From an uncultured Ruminococcus sp. (lineage in GTDB: Bacteria > Bacillota > Clostridia > Oscillospirales > Ruminococcaceae), in NCBI GenBank assembly GCA_900539095.1, contig UQAR01000009.1, forward strand, positions 1 to 41,850: DNA of 41,850 nucleotides, written 5' to 3'. How positions within the stretch are numbered: the first letter of the stretch is position 1; each line of letters opens with the position of its first letter. The notes beneath the pieces are model-generated. The model had not been told where the DNA came from and ran no database searches. It worked only from the letters and a program-made list of their open reading frames with translations. This document shows, piece by piece, positions 6,992 to 15,517 of the stretch. The position numbers and the translations under genes are program-made.

Positions 6992-7192
6992 ATGCTCAAA
7001 GTGATATCATCGGCAGAGGCGGTGGAACGGCTGAAAGCCGCAGGGTTCAATACAAATGTGAACAGGTTGAACGCAGGGCTTAGACAGGGCGTGTATCCTT
7101 TCGGCTGTGCCATAAAGCTTAATGATTATGTGTACGAGATATATTCAACGCTGCTCGACCAGTGGATAGCAGAAAGGTCGGAAAGGACGTGA
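6992..7192 (+). CDS. Small early protein, possible excisionase-like DNA-binding protein
   Basis: The 66-aa product (SSAEAVERLKAAGFNTNVNR...QGVYPFGCAIKLNDYVYEIYSTLLDQWI) has a helix, a turn and a wing-like YPFG segment. That shape recalls winged-helix excisionases and MerR-type heads, whose Gly-x-hydrophobic-Pro-hydrophobic segment is similar. The position, early after the Cro-like gene, suits an excisionase. GAGGAGGTGA precedes it. The function is an inference. Confidence 0.55.
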   Translation: MLKVISSAEAVERLKAAGFNTNVNRLNAGLRQGVYPFGCAIKLNDYVYEIYSTLLDQWIAERSERT

Positions 7193-7196
7193 GAAA

Positions 7197-7397
7197 ATGA
7201 TAGCAGTACTGGAGATAATCAGGTTTGCGGCAGCCATAGCACTGGTGGTGGCACTCATAATGCTTGCAGGAGCATGGTGGTATGAAAACCTGAGAGAAAC
7301 CGCATACACTGAGGCAGGTGAACAGCTTGAAAAAGCTATCGAGAATGCCACAAGACCAGTAGTCAAAGTCGAGATACAGACGAAAGGAAAGTGGTAA
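7197..7397 (+). CDS. Small membrane protein, early region
   Basis: The 66-aa product has one N-terminal transmembrane helix (IIRFAAAIALVVALIMLAGAWW) and a charged soluble tail with an amphipathic helix (EAGEQLEKAIENA). Its start is four bases after the preceding stop. The function is unknown. Confidence 0.6.
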   Translation: MIAVLEIIRFAAAIALVVALIMLAGAWWYENLRETAYTEAGEQLEKAIENATRPVVKVEIQTKGKW

Positions 7398-7398
7398 A

Positions 7399-7545
7399 AT
7401 GGCGTTGATACTGCTGATAACAATAGCCGTGCTTGCAGGGATAGATGTAGTGATGTATCTTGCGTTGAGCGTGGCTGATAGGCACTGGGAGAAACGTTTT
7501 GAAAACGAGGAGGATAACGATGATAGTAATGAGAGAGGTTTTTAA
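7399..7545 (+). CDS. Small membrane protein, 48 aa
   Basis: The frame encodes MALILLITIAVLAGIDVVMYL followed by a charged tail ending SNERGF. The ATG is one base after the preceding stop, with GGAAAGTGG upstream. One transmembrane helix is expected. Its 3' end overlaps the next gene by 26 bases. The function is unknown; two adjacent small membrane genes suggest a paired role. Confidence 0.55.
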   Translation: MALILLITIAVLAGIDVVMYLALSVADRHWEKRFENEEDNDDSNERGF

Positions 7546-7846
7546 GAGGGACAAGCCCCTTGACAACGGCAGTGGAGCGGTAAGCCTTTGCGTATTCCAT
7601 TCAAATGTCAAGTCTGATGAGTGCGGTGCACTGACAGTAAAGCCGACGAAGGACTACTGCCGTAGATGTGCATTCTACAAGACCCGTGAGGATTTCGACA
7701 GAGGGCTGGGCAACGCTGCAAGGTCGCTCCGTGAGAAAGGGCTTAAGCCTGTGCAGAAGATGAACTATGACGGCAAGCAGTATATGAGCGTACAGCCGGT
7801 AAGGGGGGATAGAGATGATACCGATGATGACAAAAGAGGAGTTTGA
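7520..7846 (+). CDS. Cysteine-containing early protein, unknown
   Basis: The start at 7520 is preferred over one at 7499 because GAGGAGG lies 6-7 bases before it. The 108-aa product has Cys at CVFH, ECGAL and CRRCAFY, which could make a zinc site, and a hydrophilic C-terminus (GDRDDTDDDKRGV) that overlaps the next gene. I do not recognise a family. Confidence 0.6.
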   Translation: MIVMREVFKRDKPLDNGSGAVSLCVFHSNVKSDECGALTVKPTKDYCRRCAFYKTREDFDRGLGNAARSLREKGLKPVQKMNYDGKQYMSVQPVRGDRDDTDDDKRGV

Positions 7847-8207
7847 AAAGGCGTTTGAGGTTTGCACCAGTGCAGATACGAACTGTGCATACTGTCCGCT
7901 CAGCAAAAAAATCTATAGATGCGGCGGATATTTTGCCCGCTACATAAAAGAAAACGAGCCTGCACTGTCTGCCAACAGCACAAGCTCGGAGGTGGTATCA
8001 AAAGATACCGATTCAACACACCTTGATGATAGCACAAAAGAGCAGATTTGTCAAGCATATGAAACCGCTGACAAAGCCTGTACAGATATACTTCTTATCT
8101 ATGACGAAATGTCAGAATGTGAACAGAGAGCCTTTGATATTGGTGAGGTGTACGGAAAGATATGCAGCACAAGGGATAAGCTTGAAAATTTGAGAGGAGC
8201 GAACTAA
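7815..8207 (+). CDS. Cysteine-rich early protein, unknown
   Basis: The 130-aa product begins with a CxxC-type knuckle (CTSADTNCAYCPLSKKIYRCGGYF, here summarised by Cys at about 17, 24, 27 and 36), then a Ser/Thr-rich linker and a helical C-terminus (CEQRAFDIGEVYGKICSTRDKLENL). A zinc-binding head is likely. GGGGGG lies upstream. It directly precedes the Rad50-like ATPase (one-base gap), so it is in the early operon. Confidence 0.6.
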   Translation: MIPMMTKEEFEKAFEVCTSADTNCAYCPLSKKIYRCGGYFARYIKENEPALSANSTSSEVVSKDTDSTHLDDSTKEQICQAYETADKACTDILLIYDEMSECEQRAFDIGEVYGKICSTRDKLENLRGAN

Positions 8208-8208
8208 A

Positions 8209-10176
8209 ATGAAACTTCTGAAACTGAAACTCACAAACTTTGAGGGCATAGGCACTTTGGAAATATCACCTAGCGGCAAGTCTATGACTGTGTACGGAGA
8301 TAACGGCACGGGTAAGACCACTATCGCTGACGCTCAGAGCTGGCTGTTGTTCGGTAAGGACAGCACATTCACAGCGAATTTCTCTCCGAAAATGCGTGAC
8401 AAGAACGGCGAGGAAATACATAACTTAGATTGCTCCGTTCAGGCAGTCTATGAGCTTAACGGCATAGAAGTGACCCTCGAAAAAACTATGCGTGAGGATT
8501 GGAAGAAAAAGCGTGGTAGTTCTGAGGCTGTTTTCTCAGGTCACACGATAGCATATTCTATCGATGGTGTTCCGAAAAAGGAGAAGGAGTTCAATGACTT
8601 TGTTTCCTCTATCGCTGATCTGCAAACGGTAATGCTGCTGTCTGTGCCAAAGTATTTTCCTGAGATACTTGATATCAAAAAACGCCGTGCAATGCTTATG
8701 GCTCTTACTTCTGATATAAATGACTTTGATGTTATTAATTCAGATGATGAACTGAAACCTCTGCTGCACCTTATGCTCAAGCCCGGCTCAACTCAGCTTT
8801 GGTATGGTATCGACGAGTTCTTGAAGATAAGCAAGGCAAACGCCTCTGAGGCTAATGCACGGCTCAAAGAGATACCGGGCAGGATAGACGAGGTAAATAA
8901 GACTATCCACGATAACAAGGCGGACAAGACTTTGGAAGAAATAAAGTCCAGTATCGCCGCATTGACGGCTCAAAGAACAGCCTTGCAGATCAAGCTTGGA
9001 GCTACTGAAAGTCAGATGATAAATGAGATATCTGAGGATATCTCCAAAGCACAGCTAGAGCTTGCTGAGAAAAAAGCCGCATATGCTGAAAAGGACAGAG
9101 AAAAGAATGACGCTGTCCTTGAAAAGATAAGCGGTCTGACTTCTCAGAAATATCAGATAATGAACGCCATAAGTTCTTTGGAAAGTCAGAAAGAACAGCT
9201 ATCAAAGCAGATTGACGATATGAACAAAGAACGTTCTAAACTCATAGAGGCTATCGTAAGAACTCAAAGTGAAACATGGCAGGGAGACGCCATATGTCCT
9301 GCCTGCGGACAGGCTATCCCACAGGAGCAGATAGATAATGCTATGGCACAGTTCAATATCCACAAGTCACAGACCATAGAAGAACTCAATGCTCATGGCA
9401 GAGAGCATTGTTCAAAGGATATGATAGCGAAAGTTGAGAGCGATATAAAGGATATCGGTGAAAAGCTGAAAGTTCATAAGGCAGCTCTTAAAAAGGTGGA
9501 GCAGGATATAGCTTTACTGTCAGAGAAAAGACTTGCATATTCAGAGCCTTTTGAGAACACCCCTGAATATATCGCCCTTAATAATAAGGTAGAAACCATG
9601 AAGTCGCAGATAGTTAAACTCAGAAGTTCTGATGATAGTGCAAAGAAAGCAATGGCGGAGAAGATAGTCACTATTGACGGACAGATATCCAAGCTCAATG
9701 CAATGGCAGCAAAGTATGATGTGTTAGACAGTGCACGCCAGCGTATGGCAGAACTTGAAAGGCATGAGAAGAAACTTGCAGAAAGCTATGCAAAAGCACA
9801 ACAGGGAGTTGAACTTTGCGAGCTGTTTTCAAGAGTAAAGGCTGATATGCTCACGGACAAGATAAACAGCAAATTTAAGAATGTTCGTTTCAGGCTTTTT
9901 AAAATGCAGATAAACGGCGGCATTGCAGACGATTGCGAGGTAATGGCACTGACCTCAAACGGATATATCCCATACAGCACAGCCAACAACGCTGCAAAGA
10001 TAAATGCAGGACTTGAGATAATACGGACTTTTTCAGAGCAGGCAGGAGTGACAATGCCTGTGTTTGTCGATAACGCTGAAAGCGTTACAAAACTTGACAG
10101 CGAGGGCTTGCAAGTCATAAGGCTTGTGGTTTCGGAGAATGATAAGACACTTAGATTTGAAACGGAGGAATGTTAA
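8209..10176 (+). CDS. Rad50/SbcC-like AAA ATPase with zinc hook
   Basis: The 655-aa protein is an SMC-type ATPase. The N-terminal lobe has Walker A GDNGTGKTT (about residues 31-39). Long coiled coils (about 205-300 and 325-520) flank a CPACGQAIP zinc hook (about 364-372), through which Rad50 proteins dimerise. The C-terminal lobe is short (MPVFVDNAES is the Walker B region, then RLVVSEN). Such proteins in phages sit beside RecT and probably handle DNA ends for single-strand annealing. It overlaps nothing and ends at the base before recT. No separate Mre11/SbcD-type nuclease is seen; a metallo-beta-lactamase-fold protein follows recT instead. Confidence 0.85.
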   Translation: MKLLKLKLTNFEGIGTLEISPSGKSMTVYGDNGTGKTTIADAQSWLLFGKDSTFTANFSPKMRDKNGEEIHNLDCSVQAVYELNGIEVTLEKTMREDWKKKRGSSEAVFSGHTIAYSIDGVPKKEKEFNDFVSSIADLQTVMLLSVPKYFPEILDIKKRRAMLMALTSDINDFDVINSDDELKPLLHLMLKPGSTQLWYGIDEFLKISKANASEANARLKEIPGRIDEVNKTIHDNKADKTLEEIKSSIAALTAQRTALQIKLGATESQMINEISEDISKAQLELAEKKAAYAEKDREKNDAVLEKISGLTSQKYQIMNAISSLESQKEQLSKQIDDMNKERSKLIEAIVRTQSETWQGDAICPACGQAIPQEQIDNAMAQFNIHKSQTIEELNAHGREHCSKDMIAKVESDIKDIGEKLKVHKAALKKVEQDIALLSEKRLAYSEPFENTPEYIALNNKVETMKSQIVKLRSSDDSAKKAMAEKIVTIDGQISKLNAMAAKYDVLDSARQRMAELERHEKKLAESYAKAQQGVELCELFSRVKADMLTDKINSKFKNVRFRLFKMQINGGIADDCEVMALTSNGYIPYSTANNAAKINAGLEIIRTFSEQAGVTMPVFVDNAESVTKLDSEGLQVIRLVVSENDKTLRFETEEC

Positions 10177-10989
10177 ATGAACAACAATCAGCTCACACCT
10201 GTGGATAACTTCAAGCAGGTGCTTAACTCAAATGACATAAAGGCAAGGCTGAAAAACAGCCTAAAAAACAACTGGACGCAGTTTTCAACGTCTATGCTTG
10301 ATCTCTATTCAGGCGACAGCTATTTGCAGAAATGCGACCCATATGCTGTTGCAATAGAATGTGTAAAGGCGGCAACTCTCAATCTCCCAATATCTAAAAG
10401 TCTTGGTTTTGCCTATGTTGTGCCTTACAAAAATGTTCCGACTTTTACTATCGGATACAAGGGACTTATACAGCTTGCACAGCGTACGGGTCAGTACAGG
10501 ACTATCAATGCTGATGTGGTGTATGAGGGGGAGTTTGCAGGTTATGACAAGCTGTCGGGAATGATAGATATATCAGGCGAAAAGATACTTGACGAAAAAG
10601 GAAAGCCTGTTCCTGTTGGATATTTCGCATATTTCAAGCTTGTGAACGGCTTTGAGAAAATGCTGTATATGACTAAGAAAGAGGTCGAAGAATGGAGAGA
10701 TAAGTATTCGCCGTCTGCTAAATCGGGGTACAGTCCTTGGAAAACCGAGTTTGACAAAATGGCTCTAAAGACTTGTTTACGCCGCCTGCTTTCAACATAT
10801 GGCATTATGACAACAGAAATGTGCTCTGCTCTTGCACAGGATAATTTTGAAAACAATGTGCAGAAAAGAGCGGAAGAAAAGGTACAGTCCAACGCAAACA
10901 GTGTAGTGATAGATATTGACAGGAATACAGGCGAGGTAGTTGAAAAAGCAGTGGAAACCGCTCCGACGAAACCACAGGTGGACTTCTAA
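10177..10989 (+). CDS. recT: RecT single-strand annealing protein
   Basis: The 270-aa product is a RecT family recombinase, which coats single-stranded DNA and anneals complementary strands in phage recombination and replication. Family landmarks are visible: LDLYSGDSYLQKCDPYAVAIECVKAATLNLP (summarised, about 40-70), LGFAYVVPYKN, FTIGYKGLIQLAQRTGQYRTINADVVYEGE, and MALKTCLRRLLSTYG (about 194-208). The length is normal. It directly follows the Rad50-like gene and its stop overlaps the next start (taATG), so the three are translated together. Confidence 0.95.
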   Translation: MNNNQLTPVDNFKQVLNSNDIKARLKNSLKNNWTQFSTSMLDLYSGDSYLQKCDPYAVAIECVKAATLNLPISKSLGFAYVVPYKNVPTFTIGYKGLIQLAQRTGQYRTINADVVYEGEFAGYDKLSGMIDISGEKILDEKGKPVPVGYFAYFKLVNGFEKMLYMTKKEVEEWRDKYSPSAKSGYSPWKTEFDKMALKTCLRRLLSTYGIMTTEMCSALAQDNFENNVQKRAEEKVQSNANSVVIDIDRNTGEVVEKAVETAPTKPQVDF

Positions 10990-11675
10990 TGAAGATAGAT
11001 GTATACGCTTCGGGCTCAGGCGGCAACTGCTACCGTCTGAGTGACGGAGCTACAACGATACTTCTTGAATGTGGGATACCCTGCAAGCAGATCATGAAGA
11101 AGATACGATTTGAGATACGCAGCATTGCAGGGGTGCTGCTCTCTCATAACCACATGGACCACGCAAAGGCAGCGAAAGACCTTGCAGGCTTTGGTATCGA
11201 TATTTACAGTGGAGAGGAAACATTCAAAGCACTGGGGCTTAGTGGGTATCATTTCAAGGTGGTCAGAGCGTTGCAAAGCTTTGATATTGGCACGCTTAAT
11301 ATTTTTCCATTTGACGTTCAGCATGATGTACCAGAGCCGCTGGGGTATCTTATCACAAGCAGAACAACAGGTGAACGGCTGCTGTTCTTTACGGACACTT
11401 ACTACATAAAGTACCGATTTCCTAATGTAGATATAATAATGGGTGAGGTCAATTACAGTCTTGATACCATAGACGAAGATATCTGCCAAAGCCGCAGAAA
11501 CAGACTTATGGAAAGCCACATGAGCCTTGAACATTTTAAGGAGTTTCTTAAAGCTAATGATCTATCGCAGTTAAAGAGGATATATCTTCTTCACCTATCG
11601 GACGATAACAGCAGCGAGGAGTTTTTCAAAAGGGAGATACAGAAACTCACAGGTGCGGAGGTGACAGTATGCTGA
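10989..11675 (+). CDS. MBL-fold metallo-hydrolase, probable recombination nuclease
   Basis: The 228-aa protein has the metallo-beta-lactamase HxHxDH motif (SHNHMDHAKA, about residues 53-60), a later LYSG/ECGIP frame, an Asp in FFTDT and a C-terminal LLHLSDDNSS motif that supplies the last metal-binding His. These features resemble the YycJ/WalJ type, some members of which are nucleases. Its place in a Rad50-like/RecT operon suggests it cleaves DNA ends in place of the usual YqaJ/RecE exonuclease. That role is inference. It overlaps recT by one base. Confidence 0.8.
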   Translation: MKIDVYASGSGGNCYRLSDGATTILLECGIPCKQIMKKIRFEIRSIAGVLLSHNHMDHAKAAKDLAGFGIDIYSGEETFKALGLSGYHFKVVRALQSFDIGTLNIFPFDVQHDVPEPLGYLITSRTTGERLLFFTDTYYIKYRFPNVDIIMGEVNYSLDTIDEDICQSRRNRLMESHMSLEHFKEFLKANDLSQLKRIYLLHLSDDNSSEEFFKREIQKLTGAEVTVC

Positions 11676-11854
11676 AAGAGAATGAGGATATAGAGGACTT
11701 GAAGATACAGATATCGGTCATGAAACAGGCGGCTATCAGACTTCGCAACAGTGGCGGCGAGCCAAGCGATAATTTCAAAAAGCTGCTTTGCATGAAAGTG
11801 GCAAGGCTGAGAGAGGTAAGTCAAGAAAACAGCATTATTCGAAAAGGAGAATGA
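11669..11854 (+). CDS. Small helical phage protein, 61 aa
   Basis: The product is hydrophilic and predicted fully helical (DIEDLKIQISVMKQAAIRLRN). It overlaps the preceding gene by 7 bases, with GGAGGTGA upstream of the start. The function is unknown. Confidence 0.6.
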   Translation: MLKENEDIEDLKIQISVMKQAAIRLRNSGGEPSDNFKKLLCMKVARLREVSQENSIIRKGE

Positions 11855-11856
11855 AA

Positions 11857-12231
11857 ATGGATAACACAGTATCAATTTTGGAAATGGCTAAGGGTGCGAT
11901 CATGGAGCAGTTTGATGTCGAGGTCGGTAAGGTGATATCAAATATCCTTGACCCGAACACAGAGCCTAAGAAAAAGCGTACTATCACACTTACGGTAGAA
12001 TTTATCCCCGACGATTACAGGCAGAATATAACTGTTCAGGCAACTGCAAAGTCAAAACTTCTGCCTAACAATGCAATAAAGACAGGGCTTTTCATTGGAG
12101 CAGATGTCAACACAGGAGAGCTACAGGCGACAGAGCTTGTTCCGCAACTGCCAGGGCAGATGTCTTTTGAGGGCGATGAGCAGGAAGAGCCAAAACATTT
12201 TAATATCGCAGTAGCAGGAGGAATGAGATAA
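11857..12231 (+). CDS. Phage replication terminator-like protein family
   Basis: The start at 11857 follows AAAGGAGA by 7 bases; the frame upstream has no other good start. The 124-aa product has the pattern of a small Firmicute phage family often labelled replication terminator protein: an N-terminal helix (ILEMAKGAIMEQFDVEVGKVISNI), the motif LDPNTEPKKKRTITL, a beta-rich middle and a closing segment. I know of no direct proof for that name. It is next to DNA metabolism genes. Confidence 0.65.
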   Translation: MDNTVSILEMAKGAIMEQFDVEVGKVISNILDPNTEPKKKRTITLTVEFIPDDYRQNITVQATAKSKLLPNNAIKTGLFIGADVNTGELQATELVPQLPGQMSFEGDEQEEPKHFNIAVAGGMR

Positions 12232-12944
12232 TGGACAGCATAGCTATCAAAGAAATCGTAGAGCTCGCAAGACCAAATATAATCGCAGAACACGGGTATG
12301 TATATTCAGATAAATCCCTGAATGTCATTAACGAACCACAGGTAAAGACGATCAGATTAAGCACTCTGAAAAGCCTTGTTGAGTTACTCAACAAGGAATG
12401 TGATGAATTTACGTCACCGATTATAATTCACGTTGAAGGACCTTGCAGTGTGACTGTACATACGGGAGTTTCTGAAGCTGACAGGCAGAGAGAAATCCCT
12501 TACTGTGTATCGCCTGATATCCCAGTGATCTCATTTGACCGAAAAATGGAATATGAGAATATGATGATAGGTCTTAAGTCAAAGTTTGTTGAAACTCCTG
12601 AACTTAAAGAACTGGTCAGACTTCTTGGGACTATCACAGAGGAAAATAATATGCAGATCGCCGACGACGGCTTTACACAGACTGTAACAGTACGAAAAGG
12701 TATCGCTATCAAGGGAAACAGAGCGGTAAACCCCATTGTAAAGCTCAAACCTTATCGCACTTTCCTTGAAATAGACCAGCCTGAAAGCGAGTTTCTCGTA
12801 AGGCTGTTTGAGGGTGGTTATGTAGCTCTTTTTGAAGCTGACGGCGGAGCATGGAAACTCAATGCTCGCAATGCGATACAGGATTATCTCAGTAAGAGTC
12901 TTTCGGAGCTTATTGAAAGCGGTACAGTAATAATAACAGCATAG
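12231..12944 (+). CDS. DUF2303/YfdQ-like phage protein
   Basis: The 237-aa protein has no signal or membrane segment. The C-terminal half contains NPIVKLKPYRTFLEIDQPESEFLVR, close to the pattern of DUF2303 (YfdQ) proteins of phages, where a PYRTF-type motif is followed by QP. The function in the family is unknown. It overlaps the preceding gene by one base (atAATG). It lies between the terminator-like protein and SSB. Confidence 0.6.
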   Translation: MDSIAIKEIVELARPNIIAEHGYVYSDKSLNVINEPQVKTIRLSTLKSLVELLNKECDEFTSPIIIHVEGPCSVTVHTGVSEADRQREIPYCVSPDIPVISFDRKMEYENMMIGLKSKFVETPELKELVRLLGTITEENNMQIADDGFTQTVTVRKGIAIKGNRAVNPIVKLKPYRTFLEIDQPESEFLVRLFEGGYVALFEADGGAWKLNARNAIQDYLSKSLSELIESGTVIITA

Positions 12945-12968
12945 AAATAATTATCCATATATTAATTT

Positions 12969-12992
12969 CGGCGGGGCATGACAGCTCCGCCG
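12969..12992 (+). promoter_or_regulatory. GC-rich hairpin before ssb
   Basis: CGGCGGGGC (12969-12977) pairs with GCTCCGCCG (12984-12992) around loop ATGACA, including one G-U pair. No T run follows, so it is not a typical terminator. It ends 4 bases before the GGGAGG of ssb and may affect ssb translation or mRNA stability. Confidence 0.4.
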
Positions 12993-13007
12993 TTATGGGA
13001 GGTAAAA

Positions 13008-13466
13008 ATGCTCAACAAAGTAATAATCATGGGCAGGATAACCCATGACCTTGAACTAAAACAGACGCAAAGCGGTGTTTCGCTCCTGCGGTTCAACGTC
13101 GCAGTTGACAGAGGTTATGTCAAGCAGGGCGAAGAACGTCAGGCGGACTTCATAAGCTGTATAGCATGGGGGCACAGGGCGGAGTTTATCAATGGCTACT
13201 TCTCAAAGGGCAGAATGATAGCTCTTGAGGGACAGCTGAGGACAGGCTCATATGATGATAAGAACGGCGTGAAACATTACACTACTGATGTCAATGTGGA
13301 CAACGTTTCTTTTACAGGCGAGCCTAAACAGCAGGATAGCGGCGGATATCCACAGCCTGAAAACAATACTGGTGCGGATAGAAATGTTACCACAGGCGGA
13401 GATCTTTCTGTAAGTGATATTGCAGATTTTGAAGATATAATAAATGACGGAGCAGTTCCGTTTTAA
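13008..13466 (+). CDS. ssb: Single-stranded DNA-binding protein
   Basis: The 152-aa protein is an OB-fold SSB: MLNKVIIMGRITHDLELK, LLRFNVAVDRGY, ADFISCIAWGHRAEFI and YFSKGRMIALEGQLRTGSY are the usual strands, followed by a Gly/Gln/Asn-rich linker and an acidic tail ending INDGAVPF that recruits partner proteins. The start at 13008 is chosen because it follows GGGAGGT and gives the conserved N-terminus. Confidence 0.95.
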   Translation: MLNKVIIMGRITHDLELKQTQSGVSLLRFNVAVDRGYVKQGEERQADFISCIAWGHRAEFINGYFSKGRMIALEGQLRTGSYDDKNGVKHYTTDVNVDNVSFTGEPKQQDSGGYPQPENNTGADRNVTTGGDLSVSDIADFEDIINDGAVPF

Positions 13467-13482
13467 AGAGTAAGGAGAGACT

Positions 13483-14289
13483 ATGGCAGGATATAATATG
13501 CCTGCGATCTTGCTACCTACTGTTGACTGGAGCAAGCATTATCCTGATAAGGTACTCGAATGTTTTGAGTATATCGAGGCGTCTTATGGTTTGAAAGGAT
13601 ATGCTGTACTGATAAAATTATGGCTAAAGGTTTGTGGTAGTGCTGAGGGGTACTACTGTGAATGGAATGATAGGGTGTGCACTTTGTTTGCGAACAAGAT
13701 ACACGCAGGTAAAGGGCTTGTTCTTGAAATATTGAACGAACTTTTCAAAGAGGATTTTTTTAATGATGATTTGTATGAGAAATACGGCATTCTTACCGCT
13801 GACTGGATACAAGACAGTTGGCTGAAATACATGAGCCGTAGGAAAAATGCAAAAATTTTAAATAAATACCTCTTGGTCAAGTGCGTCAAAAATTCCGAAA
13901 GTGTCAGCAATTCGGGCAAAATTGCAAGCAAAAAAGATAAAAATGCAAACAAAAATGAAACAACAGAACTGTACTTAACTGAACATAACTTATCTATACT
14001 TGACGGACCTGAGTACAAGCTCAGTAACTTTTCAAAGGAGCAGTATGACATACTTGTGGCAATGTCTGACGAGCGGTCTGTCGATAGATATATAGGCAAG
14101 GTCATAGAGTGGCAAAGAAACAGCCACAAGACTTGCAGAGAGCCTTTCAAGACCATATCCAAATGGATAAGTGAGGACAAGAAGTCGGGCAAGCAAGTCC
14201 GTGACACTTCATATGATCTTGATGATTATGAGGAGTTCGCTATGAACTACGATCTGAGTGAGGTGCTTGATAAAGATGATAAGCTTTAA
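13483..14289 (+). CDS. Lin1244/Lin1753-type (DUF4373) phage replication protein
   Basis: The 268-aa protein begins with a Lin1244/Lin1753-like domain (WSKHYPDKVLECFEYIEASYGLKGYAVLIKLW, summarised, residues about 11-42), a winged-helix-like head found in phage replication initiation proteins. A Lys/Asn/Ser-rich linker (about 130-165) leads to a C-terminal segment with DRYIGKVIEWQ and PFKTISKWISED, which resembles DnaD-like tails. It probably loads helicase at the phage origin; that is inference. The AT-rich, A-rich linker region around 13850-13990 could be part of the origin. AAGGAGAG precedes the start. Confidence 0.75.
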   Translation: MAGYNMPAILLPTVDWSKHYPDKVLECFEYIEASYGLKGYAVLIKLWLKVCGSAEGYYCEWNDRVCTLFANKIHAGKGLVLEILNELFKEDFFNDDLYEKYGILTADWIQDSWLKYMSRRKNAKILNKYLLVKCVKNSESVSNSGKIASKKDKNANKNETTELYLTEHNLSILDGPEYKLSNFSKEQYDILVAMSDERSVDRYIGKVIEWQRNSHKTCREPFKTISKWISEDKKSGKQVRDTSYDLDDYEEFAMNYDLSEVLDKDDKL

Positions 14290-14638
14290 GATACCGTTCA
14301 GGCTGCCGTCGCTGAACGAATACATAGATAAATGCAGGGGCAATCGTTACGGAGGTGCGAGTTTTAAGAAAAGCATTGAGAATGATATAATGCTTATTCT
14401 AGGCACAAGGCATTTTCTGATAGCCTCTCCTGTGAACGTGACTTTTATCTGGCACGAGCCGAACAAACGCCGCGACAAAGACAATGTGGCATTTGCAAAG
14501 AAGTTTATTCTTGACGCTTTGCAGAAGTCGGGACGGTTGAAGAACGATAACAACAACTTTATCGCTGGGTTTAGGGACGAGTTCGTTTATGACGGGGGCG
14601 AGGGGGTGGAGGTCATTATTGAGAATGAAACACACTGA
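14276..14638 (+). CDS. RusA-family Holliday junction resolvase
   Basis: The 120-aa product starts MISFKIPFRLPSLNEYID; a GTG at 14258 in frame is less likely since AGGTG lies 10 bases before this ATG. RusA hallmarks are present: the acidic catalytic cluster in KRRDKDN and the helix FILDALQKSGRLKNDNNNF, with the DKDN and D-x(n)-LKNDN residues that bind metal. It cuts four-way junctions made by RecT recombination or replication. It overlaps the preceding gene by 14 bases. Confidence 0.9.
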   Translation: MISFKIPFRLPSLNEYIDKCRGNRYGGASFKKSIENDIMLILGTRHFLIASPVNVTFIWHEPNKRRDKDNVAFAKKFILDALQKSGRLKNDNNNFIAGFRDEFVYDGGEGVEVIIENETH

Positions 14639-14822
14639 CCACACCCTCTGCTGGTACTGTCGCCACGCAGTGCCGACAAAGGACGAGATGACAGGAGAAT
14701 ACCTCACAGGCTGTGCATGGTCCATATACCGCAGACCGGTTGAGGGTTGGAAAACACATCAGCACAGAATGTATGAGGCTCAAAAGGGCGGTATGATACA
14801 TTCGTATACTGTGACGGAGTGA
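14625..14822 (+). CDS. Small CxxC protein, unknown
   Basis: The 65-aa product starts MKHTDHTLCWYCRHAVP; an upstream in-frame start at 14589 would lie deep in rusA. A CWYC pair, then a third Cys (GCAW), and His residues suggest a zinc knuckle. GGAGGT lies upstream inside rusA, and the genes overlap by 14 bases. The function is unknown. Confidence 0.6.
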   Translation: MKHTDHTLCWYCRHAVPTKDEMTGEYLTGCAWSIYRRPVEGWKTHQHRMYEAQKGGMIHSYTVTE

Positions 14823-14844
14823 CCGAGATTTGAGGAGGGGTAAA

Positions 14845-15210
14845 ATGGCAAAGGGCAAAACACCCGAAGAACTGTTAAAGCAGTATTCGGCAGAAATTTT
14901 AAGGTCAATAGAGCGGTACAAGTCCATTATCGAGCATGGCTGCAGTGATCCATCATGGCCTGACGGCTGTAATGCCAACTTGTGCAGAAACCACGTTCTA
15001 GCGTATAAGCAATATATTCTGGATATCTGCACGGATAACGATTTGGAAATCCCACAGGAATATTACCTGCCAACGCCGCCTGAACAGGACAATCGCTTTA
15101 TGGCTGACAAGACTAGCGAAAGGTACAAAAGGTTGAACAGCTACCCTGATTATAACGGCAGGCTGACAACGAGGAAAGTTGACTATGATGACAGTCAGAT
15201 GAGTTTATAG
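14845..15210 (+). CDS. Hypothetical early phage protein
   Basis: The start at 14845 follows GAGGAGGGG. The 121-aa product is hydrophilic, with a helix (PEELLKQYSAEILRSIERYKSIIEHG), three Cys (GCSD, GCNANLC, DICTD) and a Pro-rich middle. I do not recognise a family. It lies in the run of small genes before the late regulator. Confidence 0.6.
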   Translation: MAKGKTPEELLKQYSAEILRSIERYKSIIEHGCSDPSWPDGCNANLCRNHVLAYKQYILDICTDNDLEIPQEYYLPTPPEQDNRFMADKTSERYKRLNSYPDYNGRLTTRKVDYDDSQMSL

Positions 15211-15221
15211 GAGGGATAAGA

Positions 15222-15515
15222 GTGAAAACACATGATCTGAAACTTAGCATAGACTTTTGTGACGCTGTTCTGAGCGGTGAGAAAACTTTCGAGGTCAGAA
15301 AGAATGACAGGGGTTTTCAGACGGGAGATCTGATAAGATTTATACCGACTGACGGAACGTCTTATCGTAGCTTAGACGGCACAGTAAGAGAACACGCAAA
15401 ACATGAGATATCAGGACATACATACAAGATAACATATATCCTCAACGGCTGGGGAATAAAGAATGGGTATGTTGTGCTGGGAATTAAGGAGTATAGACAA
15501 ACTGAGGAGGTATAA
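15222..15515 (+). CDS. DUF3850 (ASCH/PUA-like) protein
   Basis: The 97-aa product begins with GTG after AGGAGGGA. It has the DUF3850 pattern: MKTHDLKLSIDFCDAVLSGEKTFEVRKNDRGFQTGDLI (summarised, residues 1-38), then YKITYILNGWGIKNGYVVLGI at the end. The domain belongs to the ASCH/PUA fold group, which binds RNA or modified bases. The phage role is unknown. Confidence 0.85.
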   Translation: MKTHDLKLSIDFCDAVLSGEKTFEVRKNDRGFQTGDLIRFIPTDGTSYRSLDGTVREHAKHEISGHTYKITYILNGWGIKNGYVVLGIKEYRQTEEV

Positions 15516-15517
15516 CA

